Of a stretch of 64,000 nt of DNA, positions 45,961 to 59,200 are shown piece by piece. The notes beneath the pieces are model-generated. The model worked only from the letters and a program-made list of their open reading frames with translations. It had not been told where the DNA came from and did no database searches. The position numbers and the translations under genes were made by a program. Where the stretch lies: assembly GCA_018697195.1 (NCBI GenBank), contig JAGMWU010000130.1, positions 36,001 to 100,000 on the forward strand, read 5' to 3'. Every line of letters begins with the position of its first letter. Within the stretch, counting starts at the first letter, position 1. This stretch comes from Certhia americana (Eukaryota > Chordata > Aves > Passeriformes > Certhiidae).

Positions 45961-47905
45961 GGCTGTTGCTATTACAGAAGTGGGACACCCACTCATAACT
46001 GCATTTCTGCTGCTTCTTAGTTCATTATAAATCTCTGTCTCTGCTCAGGGGGAGAAGAGAAGAGAGGGAGATGTTTGGGATGTTAAAGTACTTGTCAGAG
46101 CCCTGTGCAGAGCTGCCGTGACCAGAGCACTTGTGGGATGTGTGTGCATTCCTAATAATAACATGTTTCCTAAACACAGTTAAAAATTGCTTCAGTAGAT
46201 GCAGTTACATTCCATTAACTTAGTGACCTGCAGAAGTACTGCAAATAAAAATAGATTCATTTTCCTGTCTCTTCTAGGCCAGAGGACTAATTTTTTTTTT
46301 TTTATTATAAGAGCCCAACAAATCTTCTGTACAGTAAAATGTCATCTGGTGTCAATAAACAGTTTACATGAATCCCTACTTGGGATGTCTCCCCATGTCC
46401 CTTGGCTCTCCAAAATCTGCCTGTGGAGTGTAAGCTCTGCCATCACTGTGGTGATGCTGAAGAGGAGTATGATTCAGAGGATGAAGCAGGACCAACCCAG
46501 GGAGCTGAATGTGAGTGGGAGCTGTGTTGTATACATGACAGGAACACAGTGAAGGGAACGAAATATGATTTACCTACCTTGTCTATGCAGATAATGGGAA
46601 GAAATTAAGTGCAACAGCACAGATCAAAACCTAGCCTCCAGCTAAAAAACTTTTAAGGGTCGCAGGTCTGCAGTGAGCACTTCCTAACATTAAAAAACCT
46701 AAGAAGTTTTCACAATGCATTGCTATATGCAATTTTGTTTTGCTTTGAGAAGATGCCATCATGTCTTGCACCACACCTTGCAGTCGCCTCTTGCACACAA
46801 GCGATGTGTCTGAGAAGGCACTGTGATATCCAGAAAGGAAGAAAATAAAAACACTTAGTAGTTAATGTTGATTTCATCAGTCTTTTTGTTATTTCTTCTA
46901 GGAAAAGTGAGCTTTCTTCTGTTAAAGATGTTCACTGAAACATAGGGAACCATTTTGGGGTTCTCAGGATTTAATCCAGTTCTAATCTGATCTAGTAAAA
47001 CTGTTCCTACTGTTTTTGACAGCAGACTTTCTTCCTGAGGGTTTTCCTGGCCATGCCCTTTGCCAGCAAATGGGACATGAGCAGGGATCCACCCTGTCCT
47101 GGCTTCTCTGTTCCCAGCCTGGATCCCAAAGATGGACAGAACCCTGGGCCCCTAGCTGTGTGTTAGTGAGCCCTGGTGCAGTCTGTCACCTTCTGAGGTG
47201 GGGAACATGCCCACGAGACAGGACATCCAGGATGGAACTCTGTGGGTGTCATCTGCAGGAACTGACTAAGAAGTTCGAGCTGAAGTACCCGAGAAAGGTG
47301 CTGAGACTCGTTTTGGGTACTGCTGTTTGCTATTCTGACAGCTGTGCTGGAGATAAATGTGGGTTTTATCACTTTGGTTCTAAGTGTATACCCATATATG
47401 GCTCTTTATGTACCAGAATTATGCAGAGTTTGTGGTGTGATGTAAGGTGTTATTTCATCTTCCTTAAACAAAATAGTTACATGTGGCTGTGGCTTGGGAT
47501 AACTGTTTTTCATGTTAGAAAATCCTTGTTGCAAGCCTGAGATCCTTCCATGTTTGGTAGCTGGAGGCTGATTTTTGCCTGACTCCTTTCTCTGTGCTGT
47601 TATATTCACTGGTTCATTTGTTCTGTAAGGTGTCTGGATATGGACTGAGTCACAGCAAGTAGTGCAGGACCTGCTGAAAGAAACCTTATAGTTCCCATCA
47701 GGTGAGAGAGGTGGCCTGTGGGGTAAGAGGACCTCTGCTGCTTTTTGCAGCTTCAGGTCTGCATTTCAGTATCTTTTCCAATGGCACTTAAATTGGATCT
47801 CTATTTTAGTTTCCTTTTTATTTTTAAAAAATATTATTTTTAGTTTATTCTATTTAGTTGATGCTATCTCATCCTGAAACCTATGCTCCTGATAACAAGC
47901 TCTGC

Positions 47906-47927
47906 AAAAAAAAAAAAAAAAAAAAAA
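47906..47927. repeat. Poly-A tract
   Basis: Run of 22 A; no retroelement recognised upstream. Confidence 0.9.
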
Positions 47928-49514
47928 TCCTTGAGAGGTGCGATGGTGCAGATCCCAGGTGGCTGTGTGGCCGTGATTTGTAAAAATCTCTCAATCTCTT
48001 TGGGAAATACCTTTGGTTTTGTCTCCATGAAATCATACAGACACTTCCGGTAAAATGTCTCTAGGCTTTTCTGCCTTGATTCCTATTCCCCACTAAGAAA
48101 ACAGTGAAGGACAAAGCTGGTGTGACTCACCCATGGTGATGTGACTGCTGGAGCAGGGTGAGGGAGGGTGTGGGAATCACGGCTCACTGTGTATGGGATG
48201 AGTGCTTGAAGCTGATGGTGTTACACACAAGACCAGTCATGCGTGATGTTTTGTTGTCTTTTTGAGACAGCTTTGGAATGTCTTCACATCTGAGTGTTAG
48301 GGAAGGACTCCCAAAATGGATCTGCACATGAAAAGGAGTTTTTTTACAGTGTGTAACAGCTGAGGTTTGAGTGACTATCCGTGGCAAAGATGGGAATTGT
48401 TTTGAGTAGCTGTGCTAAATTTTCACATACAGTGGAATATCCTCACCATCCAACCTGCTCCTCTTGTCAGCAAGAGCTACTTCTCTGGGGAGGCTCCACT
48501 TCAGCTGCAGCTGAGCAGCCTTGAATGGTTACCAGAGATGTGGCTCTGGCTGCTTTTCTTTCATCTTCCATTTGGGAGCTTCCCATAGGTTTTCCCTCTG
48601 GTATGAATCTCGTATCAGCTCACAGTCTTTTAAAGCATGACCCTGAGAGGCAGGGCAGTTGGAATTTCCTCGGGCCTTCATGGTGCAGTGCCTGTAGGAT
48701 CCCTCCCTGGCTGCATTCCGGATGCTCTCCTGGTGTGCAGGGACCGGCAGTGCTGTCACCATCTGTCCCTGACCTCATGGTGGGGAGTCCCCCACACCCC
48801 AAACCCTGTGACATCATCCTCACTGGAGAGTGTCTCAGCCTCTGCCCAGCCCTTTTCCCTGCCAAGGAAAGTGTTGTCTCTGCTTGGGAATTGTGATGGG
48901 TTGTGTTGATACCCTTAAAGTTGTCAATTTTTTTAAGCTTGTGCCTTAAAGTACCCACCATCTGATTTATAACCCCCACCCCCAAGACCAAGGCAGAAAC
49001 AAGCAGCAGTGAGAGGTGTTTGCAAGAACTGGGCCTGCCTTTGCTCTGGGGACATGCACATTGTCAAAAGCTGAAAGCTTTAATTCCTCTAGCTCTTGGG
49101 GCCAAGAGTTAGGAATTCCAAATTAAACAGATTACCTGCAAGCTCTGAACTTCTCCCAGCTGTGCCTATGCCCCAGAAAGTGAGCAATGTAAATAAAAGG
49201 TTACATTGCACTTTGAAGCTGGTGTATTTTTGACTATTACACCAGTTCCTTGTTTTCTAAAATGAGTAATGCAATGGGAAGCTTAATCCATACCCCAAAT
49301 ACAAGAAAATGCCAAGAAATTCCTATTTCCCATCAGCTGTGGCTTTTGCTTATGTTTATTTAAGAAGTACAGACTGGATTATTTTTTTATGTGTATTTAG
49401 GATAGAAAAAACAGAGTTAAATAGAAGTGCAGCCACATGTAGTATCAAAGTAAAATTTGCAGCCTATCATCATAAATCAAGCAGTATTTTATGTGGAAGT
49501 TTGGCTTCAAGTTG

Positions 49515-49536
49515 TTTTTTTTTTTTTTTTTTTTTT
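49515..49536. repeat. Poly-T tract
   Basis: Run of 22 T in the probable STON1 intron 1. Confidence 0.9.
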
Positions 49537-52500
49537 CAGACTTAAGCAATAACCAAAGCAGTGACACAAAGAATATGACTGTAAAACACAGAGATAAATC
49601 TGCCATGTTTTACTTGGATATCACAAGGGCTTAGAAACATTTAGGGCATTTTATATACCATATGTGCTTTATTGCTTAAACCGCAGAAAGTTTGTACTTC
49701 CCTGCGAGACTATTGCGCTCTGTGGCAAAATGCTTGAAGAATTGTCTGGGTGTTTGTACAGGGAACAGCAACAACTCATGGTGTGGTTATGGGACAGCTT
49801 CACCACAGTGTGCACAGGATGCAGAGCTTTACATTAAATTTCTGTACTGCCTATATGCAACAGGCAACCTTACTCTTGGAAGTAAAATTGATGTGTAGTA
49901 GTGTATGGGGTCCATAGCTTTTCTGGAAGGGTGGAAATAAAATGACCAGGCACTGTCCACAAACAGAGCAGCTCATGTGAAGAGCTCAGCTTATTTGGAA
50001 GGGATTATTTAACTCTTTTGTCACACTGTATGTAGATAAATCCGGGTTTTTTTTTGAGCTTGGAGAAAGTAATGCGGCTGGTGTTTGCCCAGTAAAACCC
50101 CACTGAACAAGTGGCAGACATAAGGTACGTGCTTGGGTGCTACAAAGAGAATTTGTTTAGAGGATGTGTAGCTTAACAGTTCTGGAGCTGCAGTGGCCTC
50201 TGGAGCTAGAGAGGCAATAAGGAATGTATTTATAAAATTATGCTTTTCTGTGTTTTGGGAGTGTGGGTACTGCCTATTAAACACTGCATTTACCTGCCTT
50301 ATGCTTTGCAGAAGGGAGGTGTTTGTTTCCCTGATGTTCCTCTTCAGCTGACCTTGTGCTCCTCCAACATTTTGAGAGAGGACTTTTGTGTTTGAACAGA
50401 AGGGGATGTGCTTGAGGGTTTTTAATTGGTGCCAAATTTCAGGGAATGCCCCTGAGAGTGAGATGTGCAGGGGGCCCATTTGTGCACTGTGCTGGTTCAG
50501 TGCTGCTGCTGTGAAGGAGGTGACAGAAAGCTGTGCTGTCAGTGTGGTGGGGACATTGCTGATGCCATGTCAGCATCCTCAGCTCTCTGAGGGCCCAGGT
50601 GCATCTGGATTAAAAGTGCCAGAGCCAATACCAGGAGTTGCCCCTTAGAATGAGTAGGGAGTTATTATTAGTGCTCAGTGTAGGAAGAGGTGACAGTATC
50701 CCCCAGCAAGGCATGGAAGTTGAGCTGTATTTTTGCTGCAGATTTGATCAGGGATTTCTGAAGCAACAAAGGACCCAGTGATAGCTACAGCCTATGAAAT
50801 CTCTCAATAATAGGATAGGATTTATCTTCCTTCCATCCTCAAGGTATTAAAATGAAGAAATTAAGCTGCAATGAGTGTTCATTAAAGTGCTGGGGGACTG
50901 TGCTAATCTGATAAGTGGGAAGATTGTTTTCAGGCAGAAGAGGATGAATTGAAACGAGTTGCAACTTTTGGGTTCACTGGAATTAATGCACCTAGGATCA
51001 ACTGTTGTTTCAGCCAGCTTTTTTTATTGGCAGCTTCAGTATTCTAAAAATGGTATTTCCTGCCTCATATCTGAGCAAGATACCACACATGCTTGTAATT
51101 TAAATGTCACAGGCCACATAACATGCGTGTGATCAATGGTATCTTGTATAATTTTCCTTTTACCCAAAGCATTTGGGTTACATTTATGTGGGTCCCATGG
51201 GAGACCTTTGCTTTTTGGAGGCAAAACACATCCATCCTGAAGTCTGAATTTTATTTTGATTTCAAGGAAGAATGTCCCAGTTCATAGGAATCAATTTGGA
51301 GCATGGTTTAGGACAAAATAGAAATTGAAAGCATTACTTTATTGCATTGTGCAGATGTAAAAGAATCAGAGAACAAGTGATGTAAAGCAGCATAAGACTT
51401 TTTTTTTTTTTTTAAGTACTAGATGAGAGGTGGTGCTATCCTGAACACACAAGAGGATGCATTTCCTTTTATTAGCATGGCAGTAATGGCAGTATCCAAT
51501 CAGCTTGTAAAAATCCATTTGGACTTTTTTTTTCTCCATTCCTAGAAGTCATTTTTGGGGATCAGTGAGCAACAGTAGGGGAGCCACCATCTATGTCAAC
51601 ACTTTTAGCATGTTTTTGTTATCATCAGCATCTTTTTTTCTTTTGAAACACTTCCACATAACTGCAGCAGCAGCAAGAGGTGAAAGCTACAGGCTCTGAC
51701 AGGTACACCGAGGATATTAGGACTGCAGAGGAAAGTGTTTTTCTCTACTTTTTTCCATATGGGAAATAGGTTTTCTTCATTGACACTTACTGACTGAAGT
51801 AAAATGTTTGGCAGGTGGAGTTCAAACATCTTTTTGTTTTGTAAAGGGAAAAAAACCCCAAACCCTGCCAAATTATCTGCAACATCGCATTTTAAAAAGA
51901 GAATAGTAACAGACATTGGGGGAAAAAACCAAACCCAAACATCTGGGAATAATAAAGGACACTGAAAAGCTCCATCCCTAACAAGAAAGGAAAACCAGTC
52001 TGCAAATGTTCTTTATTGTAAACACCCGATTTTATGATTTCTGTTCCATTGGTGCATCTCAGTGTTGTGTGATTTGCCCCTTGAGCGTGGCTGTGGTCAC
52101 ACTGGAGGGTTGGGCAGCATCCCCAGAGCCCCTCTGCAGAGAAAGGCTTTCCCAGCCACAGCACTTTTTTTTTCTCTCTCTGGCCATCCCTTATCTCTTG
52201 TAAATGCCAGAGTAGTTTTTAATGGCTGTTTCCTTATGTTCTCTTGCCTACCAGGCTGCCCTAGGTCCCGGCTGTTCCAGGAAAAAGCCACGCCCGAAGT
52301 TCGCATCACATTAGCTGCTCTTAACAAATGAGGCTTTGAAAAAAGGGCTGAAAACTTTGAAACTTCAGCTCTAGGAATAATTAATGCTGAAAGAGCCATG
52401 GTGACAACCAGAGGGAGAGGAGGAGAAGGGTGTGATATGGGAGGAAAAAATTATGACTGAGTCAGAGACCAAATAGCTGTGATTTTTCTTTCCATTGCTG

Positions 52501-54244
52501 CACTTTATGATGAAGTGATTGTGTGGGTGAAGGATACACTGGTAGTTGTGTGCATCTGAGCAATGATAGTAATTTTCACTTGTTTGCTCCTTTTTTCTCT
52601 CTCTTTCTGTAAGTGGTGATTAGAGTGCTTATAAAATAACTAGCATAGTGCAAATATTTTTCTGAAGGAAAAGGTCAAGAGTTCAAAAACTAATGAAGGA
52701 CTAGAGTCCTCCTCCGTTGAGAGCTCTCGGTTGCTCAGTCTCAGAGTAAGCAGACTGTGCCACGGCTTCTTACTGGCTACAAACTGCCCCAGAAATAATG
52801 GAGTAATGATAAAAGCAAAGACTTGTAGCACAAGTTTCTCTTGGCTGAAGTGTAGCTCGTCTAGTAGTGAACTGTTCTCTAAACGTTACAGATAAAGAAT
52901 GGCTTTTATGATTATGTGATTTTGTAGTGCTGTGCAATTAAACAGCCTGACTGTGGCTGTCTGTGCATGAAGGGCAATAGCTCTAAGTCATCATTAGCTG
53001 ACCTTAATTAACAGAGCAATGTACATGCAGGTGGTTTTTGTCTATATGAACTCTGCCTTCCTTTGTGCTTTCAGGCAAATGTGAATGTGTTCTGACAGAA
53101 GAGTAACTTTCTATCAAATGAGCGCTGTTTATACGTGCCCCTGTGGTGTTTCTTTGTACTCGATTCCTCCTCAGGCATAGGCAATTTTTTGCTTGCTCCC
53201 TCATCAGGCAGGAGCATTGGGGAGGAAAAACTTTGGGGGCAACGAGCCCTGCACAAGGATGCAGTGAGCATTTAAATTTCAGCACACAATTTAGAACCAC
53301 GAAGGCAAGATTAATGATTTACTGGTTGCAGTCCTGCTCTGAGGATATCCAGCTGAGCTCTTTACCAAAGACACTTTGTTTGATGAAGTGTAGTTTATTA
53401 ATTGGTTTAAAGACCTGTCCTTTTTCCAGGCTACCAGCCAATTCAGTGCTTGGCAGATGTGAGTGTTGTTACTTGGCCTTGACTTGTGTTTCATCAGCGT
53501 TTTGTCTGCAGTGGAGGCTTGAAGCCTACTCCTCAGCAGGAGTGTACTGCTCAGCCTTTGGGCTAATTTCTTGCTTAAAAGTTTAATGTCTTTCCAATGC
53601 TTCCTTACAGCATGTCCAGTCTCCAAGAATGTAAGCCTAAGTTGAAAGAACTGATGTACAGATTCCTGCCCAGGTCTGGCAGGCATCCAGGTTTTTGCCC
53701 TGATGGCAGCAGTGTGTGTACCTTTGCCATCAGCACTGGGTTGATGATGAAAAGCTACAGCTTTTCATCAAAAAAATAATCCCCTCTCCCTCCTGATTCA
53801 ATTTTTGGAAACAGCTATGCCATTCTTAGTACAATGCTGTTTTTCTTGATGGCAGAAGGAGGGAAAACCTTATCTGGTTCAGATGCCCAGTATGGAAAAC
53901 ATCTCTCCATATTCAAACTGATGCATAAGCTGTGTGTTATTATGTTGTATATGATGAAGCTGAAAGTATTATTCAAGCAGTCCTGTACTGCTGTGGGGTA
54001 TTCTGCTCTTTCTGATTGAGAGGCTTTGTACATCAGATGCTCTGAACAGCTTGTAGAGCTTAGAACTCTCTTCAATCCCCAACGTGGGAGAGCAGTGGGG
54101 ATTCATGGGCATTTTATCTGTTTCTACACAGCTATCTCAGATTATACATGTAAACCAAAATACACTGGGTTTGTGACCTGCTTACAAATTTGAGCTTTGT
54201 ATGATTTGAGTTTGATTTGAATCCTGTTTGTTGTTTCTTCATAG

Positions 54245-54294
54245 ATGGCTTGCGGGTGATGCGTTGTACAAGTGCCTCAAGTTTCTCCGACAAA
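54245..54294 (+). other. STON1: STON1 5' UTR part of exon 2, with a 4-codon upstream ORF
   Basis: The exon begins directly after ...CTTCATAG. Its first three bases are an ATG that opens the mini-ORF MACG-stop (54245-54259). The final base of its TGA is the A of an ATG (54259-54261) in frame with STON1, 12 codons upstream of the start I chose. Confidence 0.7.
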
Positions 54295-56224
54295 ATGTGT
54301 TCCCCAAATCCAGCAAACTGGGTCACCTTTGATGATGAGCCTCTTTTCCAGTCACCTCAGAAACTGGCTGACAATCAGAGTAGCTGCAAACCAAATGGAC
54401 TTAAACTCAACCTGTCCAGTGTTCATGAGCCTTCAAGTAGGTCATCCTCTACAGGCAGCACTCCGCTCTCATCTCCTGTAGTTGATTTCTACCTAAGTCC
54501 TGGACCCCCCAGCAACTCTCCACTTACTACACCTACCAGAGACTACCCGGGAAACCCCTGCATTCCAAAGTCTGGGATTCACATGCTTTATCCCATCCCT
54601 GAATGGCCATTAAATGTTAACCCTCCTCCATCCCCCGGGATTTGCTCCCCCCTAGCCTCGCAGAAACCAAGCAGCCTTCCTTTGAACCCATCACCTAATG
54701 ACCATCCAGGTAGGACTTTGCTCTCCAAATCTGCAGATGAAGGAAGCCCTAACCCACTGGGAAGCTCTGAGGAGCTGCCTCCAGGACACTTCCCATACTT
54801 CCACAGTGATTGTGCTTTTTCCAGTCCTTTTTGGAAGGAAGGGTGCTCCCTCAGCGTGTCGCCAGCTAATGTTAGCATGCACAGGAAGGACAAAGCTCTT
54901 GACAGGAGTGGGTGTCATCCTAGAGACAAAGAAACAGCTCATGATCAGAAAAGCCTTAACCAGGGCTCCTTCAGTTACATCTGTGAGAGGCTGGAACACC
55001 TGCAAGCTGACGGCTGTGAGGCCGTGGAAAACCCACCCATCTCCAGCACCCACGCGTGGCACAAGCTCTCCCCCACCATCCCATGCAGCCTTTTCAGGAG
55101 CCAAAAATCAGATGGGTGGCCATTCATGCTGAGGATTCCTGAAAAGAAGAACATGATGTCATCTCGGCAGTGGGGGCCTATTTACCTGAGTGTCCTGGCT
55201 GGAGGGGTGTTGCAGATGTACTACGAAAAGGGCCTGGAGAAACCTTTCAAGGAATTCCAGCTGCAGCCGCAGTGCAAGCTGTCCGAACCCAAACTGGAGA
55301 GCTACAACGTCTCAGGAAAAATCCACACTGTGAAGATCGAGTGTGTGTCTTACACAGAGAAGAGGAGGTACCACCCCAAAGCAGAGGTGATTCATGAGCC
55401 AGAGGTGGAGCAGATGTTAAAGCTGGGCACCACAGATTACAACGACTTCACCGATTTCCTCCTGACGGTCGAGGAGGAGCTCATGAAACTTCCTGCTGTT
55501 CCCAGACAAAGAAGGAATTACGAAGAGCAGGAAATGACTCTGGAAATAGTGGATAAATTTTGGGGGAAAGTCACTAAGGCAGAAGGAAAACTCGTAGAAA
55601 GTGCTGTCATCACACACATTTACTGCCTGTGTTTTGTGAACGGTGGTGCCGAGTGTTTTCTAACCCTGAATGACCTGGAGCTCCAGAAGAGGGATGAGCG
55701 TTACTTTGAGAAGGAGCAGGAGAAGAAGTGGATCGATATCCTCGACTGCCATTTCCATAACTGTGTCAAAGCACAGGAATTTGAGCAATCACGGATCGTT
55801 AAGTTTACACCTCTGGATGCCTGCAGGCTGGAACTGATGCGTTTCAGGACACACTACAACGGGCAAGACCTTCCCTTTTCTGTGAAGGCTGCGGTGGTGG
55901 TTCAGGGGGCATACATTGAACTTCAGGCTTTCATAAACATGTCTTCAGCTGCTCAGATCCCGACACGTTTACCCTCTGTGAAATACTGTGAAAATGTTAT
56001 GATACGCTTTCCTGTTCCCACACAGTGGATCAAAGCACTTTGGACCATGAACCTCCAAAGGCAGAAGTCCCTAAAAGCAAAAATGAATAGGAGAGCATGC
56101 CTTGGGGCTTTGCATGAGGTTGAATCTGATCCTGTAATCCAAGTCTCGGTTGGAACAGCAAAATACGAGAGTGCCTACAGGGCTGTGGTGTGGAAGATTG
56201 ACAGGCTTCCAGATAAAAATTCAA
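54295..56224 (+). CDS. STON1: STON1 main coding exon (residues 1-643, plus 1 nt)
   Basis: One large exon of 1930 coding bases holding the N-terminal region, the stonin homology domain and most of the mu-homology domain. It ends DRLPDKNS plus one base, at the donor A|GTAAAT. Reading on into the intron gives SK and a TAA at 56230-56232. Confidence 0.96.
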
Positions 56225-59200
56225 GTAAATAATTTGTGCTATGGGCTTGGGAGTGTGTCTTCACTGGGTTTATGCTTGTGTACCTCCATCAGCTGTTGTG
56301 GTTTGGGTTTTTATCTGTGGGATGCTGTTGGTAGAAGCTGGAGTAATCTTTTAGGAAAAGGAGAATACAAGTTTACCAATTTCTGTAAACCATGTTCTTG
56401 TAATTTATTTGATGGAGGCAGAATTAGTGTCAGTCATTTCAAGTGTGTGGTATCACAGAAGCAGAGCTGATCATTCTGAGTAAACCTCAAGCCTGCAGCA
56501 GTAAGGCTGAGGGAAGGGTTTATGCTTCTCGTGTGCCAGCTGGGCAGTGGGAAGCAGAAGCTGGTAAAATAATCTGTTCACCCAATATCACACAGCTAAT
56601 GGAAAAGGTGGGATTGTCACTGCTGGGTCTTGGCTTTCTAGCATCATTTAAGAAATGGTAACTATGATACAGAGATAGAAAGTGCTGTGGTTGGATTTGC
56701 TGCAGGAAGGCAACTGTACTTTTGCAAAGGCTGGTCACTATTTCCTCTTTCATGGGTTTGTGCATTGAGATTGTGCATTCATAGCAAGAACTGCATTGAC
56801 AAAAAATGCCTCCCACTTTATTCCCATTTCTTTCAGGTGGTGGTACCTCACTGAAAACTTGTAGCAGTAAAAGCAGCTATGTTTTTAATTGCACACATGG
56901 AAGTAGTTAATTTAATTTTAAGGAGAAAATATGACTTCTTGAACAAGAAAAATATAAATATTTGGGTTTAAAATTCCAATTTTTAGCCATGTTACTAGTA
57001 CCTTTCTAAAGACATAGTACCTTTCTAAAAGCATAAAAAATTCCTGAGGAATTCAGTATCCTGCTTCAAGTCCTGTACAGTGAAAGCATTTGGTCCTTTG
57101 CTTCATCCTTTGCATTGTGTGGACCTGAGGCTTTGGGGATCTGTGTAAAACAAGGGCACCTGTTAAAGCATTTCATGTGAAATGTCTCTAAAATCTGTAC
57201 TTTTAAAAAAGGGAGTAAGTGTATGTTACTAACATATGGGTTGACCTAGTCTTGTATTACCCTGTCTGGGCTAACTGCCTCTTTAAAATGTCCAGAAAAC
57301 AAATTTTACCTTCTTAAGTCCCGGTTTCAGGCATTTTACTATTAATCCAGGACTAATGGTGGGGGAAGAGCAATGACAGAAAGAGGGAAGGGCAGGGCAT
57401 GGGCTGGGGAACACTGGAAAATGGACAGGGAGGGCAGAGGAGTTGATGGGGAGATGTAGGAGAACGAGAAGGCAGAAGAAGATTCTTCAGGTCTTCAAAA
57501 CCCCTGTCCTGTGGTCCAGGTTTCAGAGATCTGCACCATGGTGCTATGACCTGTGGGTTTTCCCAAGGCTTACAGGAGTGTTTGGGTAGATTTTAGTATT
57601 CTTTGCTATTTAATGTAGGTTTGCTTCTGTAAAATCAAGTTAGCAATTTAGGCAATTTTTAAGAAGATTGTAAGTCTTTCAAATTTCCTGCAGTTCTTTC
57701 ACCTGAAGATTTGATGTGCCCAATTAACTTCAGATTTAAGCTATTTGAAAGAAAGAACTGGGGTTTTTTTGAGGCATTCCAGAGCCTTACATTATTTTCT
57801 ACCAGTAGCTTAAACTTCTGACATTTGAATAATTCCTCTAGCTGAGATCTGCAGAATCATTTGTCTCTATGAAATGTTCATGCGTTTGAAAAAACATTTT
57901 GGTAGTAATACTGCCCAGTCAAATTTTAAACCTCTTTATCAAGTGCTCTGTACACAGTCAAGAATTTAAAAATAGAGCTGTCCTAAGGCGTGCCAAAAGT
58001 CTGGAGACAGTCAAACTAATAGAAATATGTAAACTTTCATAATGTGTTTACCGCAGGCGGAAAAATATGCTGAGGATTTTGCTTTCAAAAAGCCTTTGTC
58101 CAAGGCTGCTTAAAAAAAAAAAAAAAAAAAAATAAAAAAGAAAGAAAAAAAAGAAGGGAGAAGGAAATGTTGCCTACAGTTATATTGTGGCTCCATTTAT
58201 AGACATTGAAATAAGTTAACATCCACTGATCCACTGGATTCTACTGGAGTGGTTGCCGGAATATGTGATGGCCAAGTGAAGTCAGTAGGAGCTACAAGAA
58301 ACCAGACTTTTAAAAGCTGCCTATGCCTATTCATATATACAGATGTGTTTGGAATCAGAATTTTAGCATTATTTAAAAAAAAGGGGGGGGGGGGGAAAGG
58401 AAAAACGCAACAGGCTTTGAAGGGCTGATCCAGTGAAATTTCTGCAAATTGAGTCTATGTTTGTGAAACTGGGGCTTTGTGTAAGGAAACGCAGAATGTG
58501 TTATGATTTTAGCACATTACTGGGGCCAGACTTTACAGTGGAGAAGCTGTGTCAGCTGCTTCCCAGGGAGTTTCCAGGGAGCAAGGGAGAGACTAAACTG
58601 CAAAGAACTGTGCTTTAATCACTTGCTGTGTAAATTTGAGCCCTGTGATTTTTCCTGCTGGGACACCTCCATCCTCAAGCTGCTGTGTAAAGCAGTAGTT
58701 CTTCAGCTGGTTATTTCTTCTGCATCATGGAGCCACTGAGGAAGCAGGGACTAAACAAGATAGCAAATTGGAGCTTGAGGAGCTTGTGGCTGCAGGCAGC
58801 CTTGTTAGTGCCTTTAGTACATTTACTGCCATGGACTCTGCTGTGGGAGGTGATGTTGTTCCCAGGAATCACCAGGTGCTGCTTTTCTTATTTTCTGAAC
58901 TGCCAAGGTGGAAACTCCAAGCCATGGCTTTGTCAGGTGGGATCCATCCCTGCCCAGCCACCTCCTTCTGGCACTGGCCCCACTGTGAACTGGTACTTGG
59001 TGGTGGTTCTGTCCCACTCCTCTCTATTCCCTGTGCACTTCTCCCAGCAGGTTGGATAAATGTACCCATTTAGACATAGCTGCAGGACTTATTAACTTCT
59101 AATGACCCTAACGTATGTAAATCTATTCTTGGTACTTTTGTATGTTGTTTTCATGTTCAAAGTAAGAGTTTTAGAATTGGACCTATTTTGGCAAGAATAG

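Larger units (their letters stand above)
45564..54244 (+). other. STON1: Probable STON1 intron 1, no coding exon supported
   Basis: Apart from homopolymers at 45938-45960 (A), 47906-47927 (A) and 49515-49536 (T), I recognise no repeat family or RNA gene. ORFs at 46402-46608 and 47016-47540 are open but unrecognised. A block at about 52860-53020 has the A/T-homeodomain-rich look of a conserved non-coding element. The segment ends at the splice acceptor TTCTTCATAG. Confidence 0.5.

Noticed and set aside
47016..47540. 174-residue + strand open frame in STON1 intron 1
   Set aside because: Cys/Trp-rich sequence without any known motif, and an arbitrary start; looks like chance.
48893..49210. Possible LTR beginning TGTGATGGGTTG, with AATAAA near 49192
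   Set aside because: The start resembles some avian LTRs as I remember them, but I found no matching CA end with a target-site duplication.
54217..54294. Longer STON1 open frame starting MNPVCCFF
   Set aside because: It reads back through the splice acceptor CTTCATAG into intron sequence, so that ATG is not in the mature mRNA.
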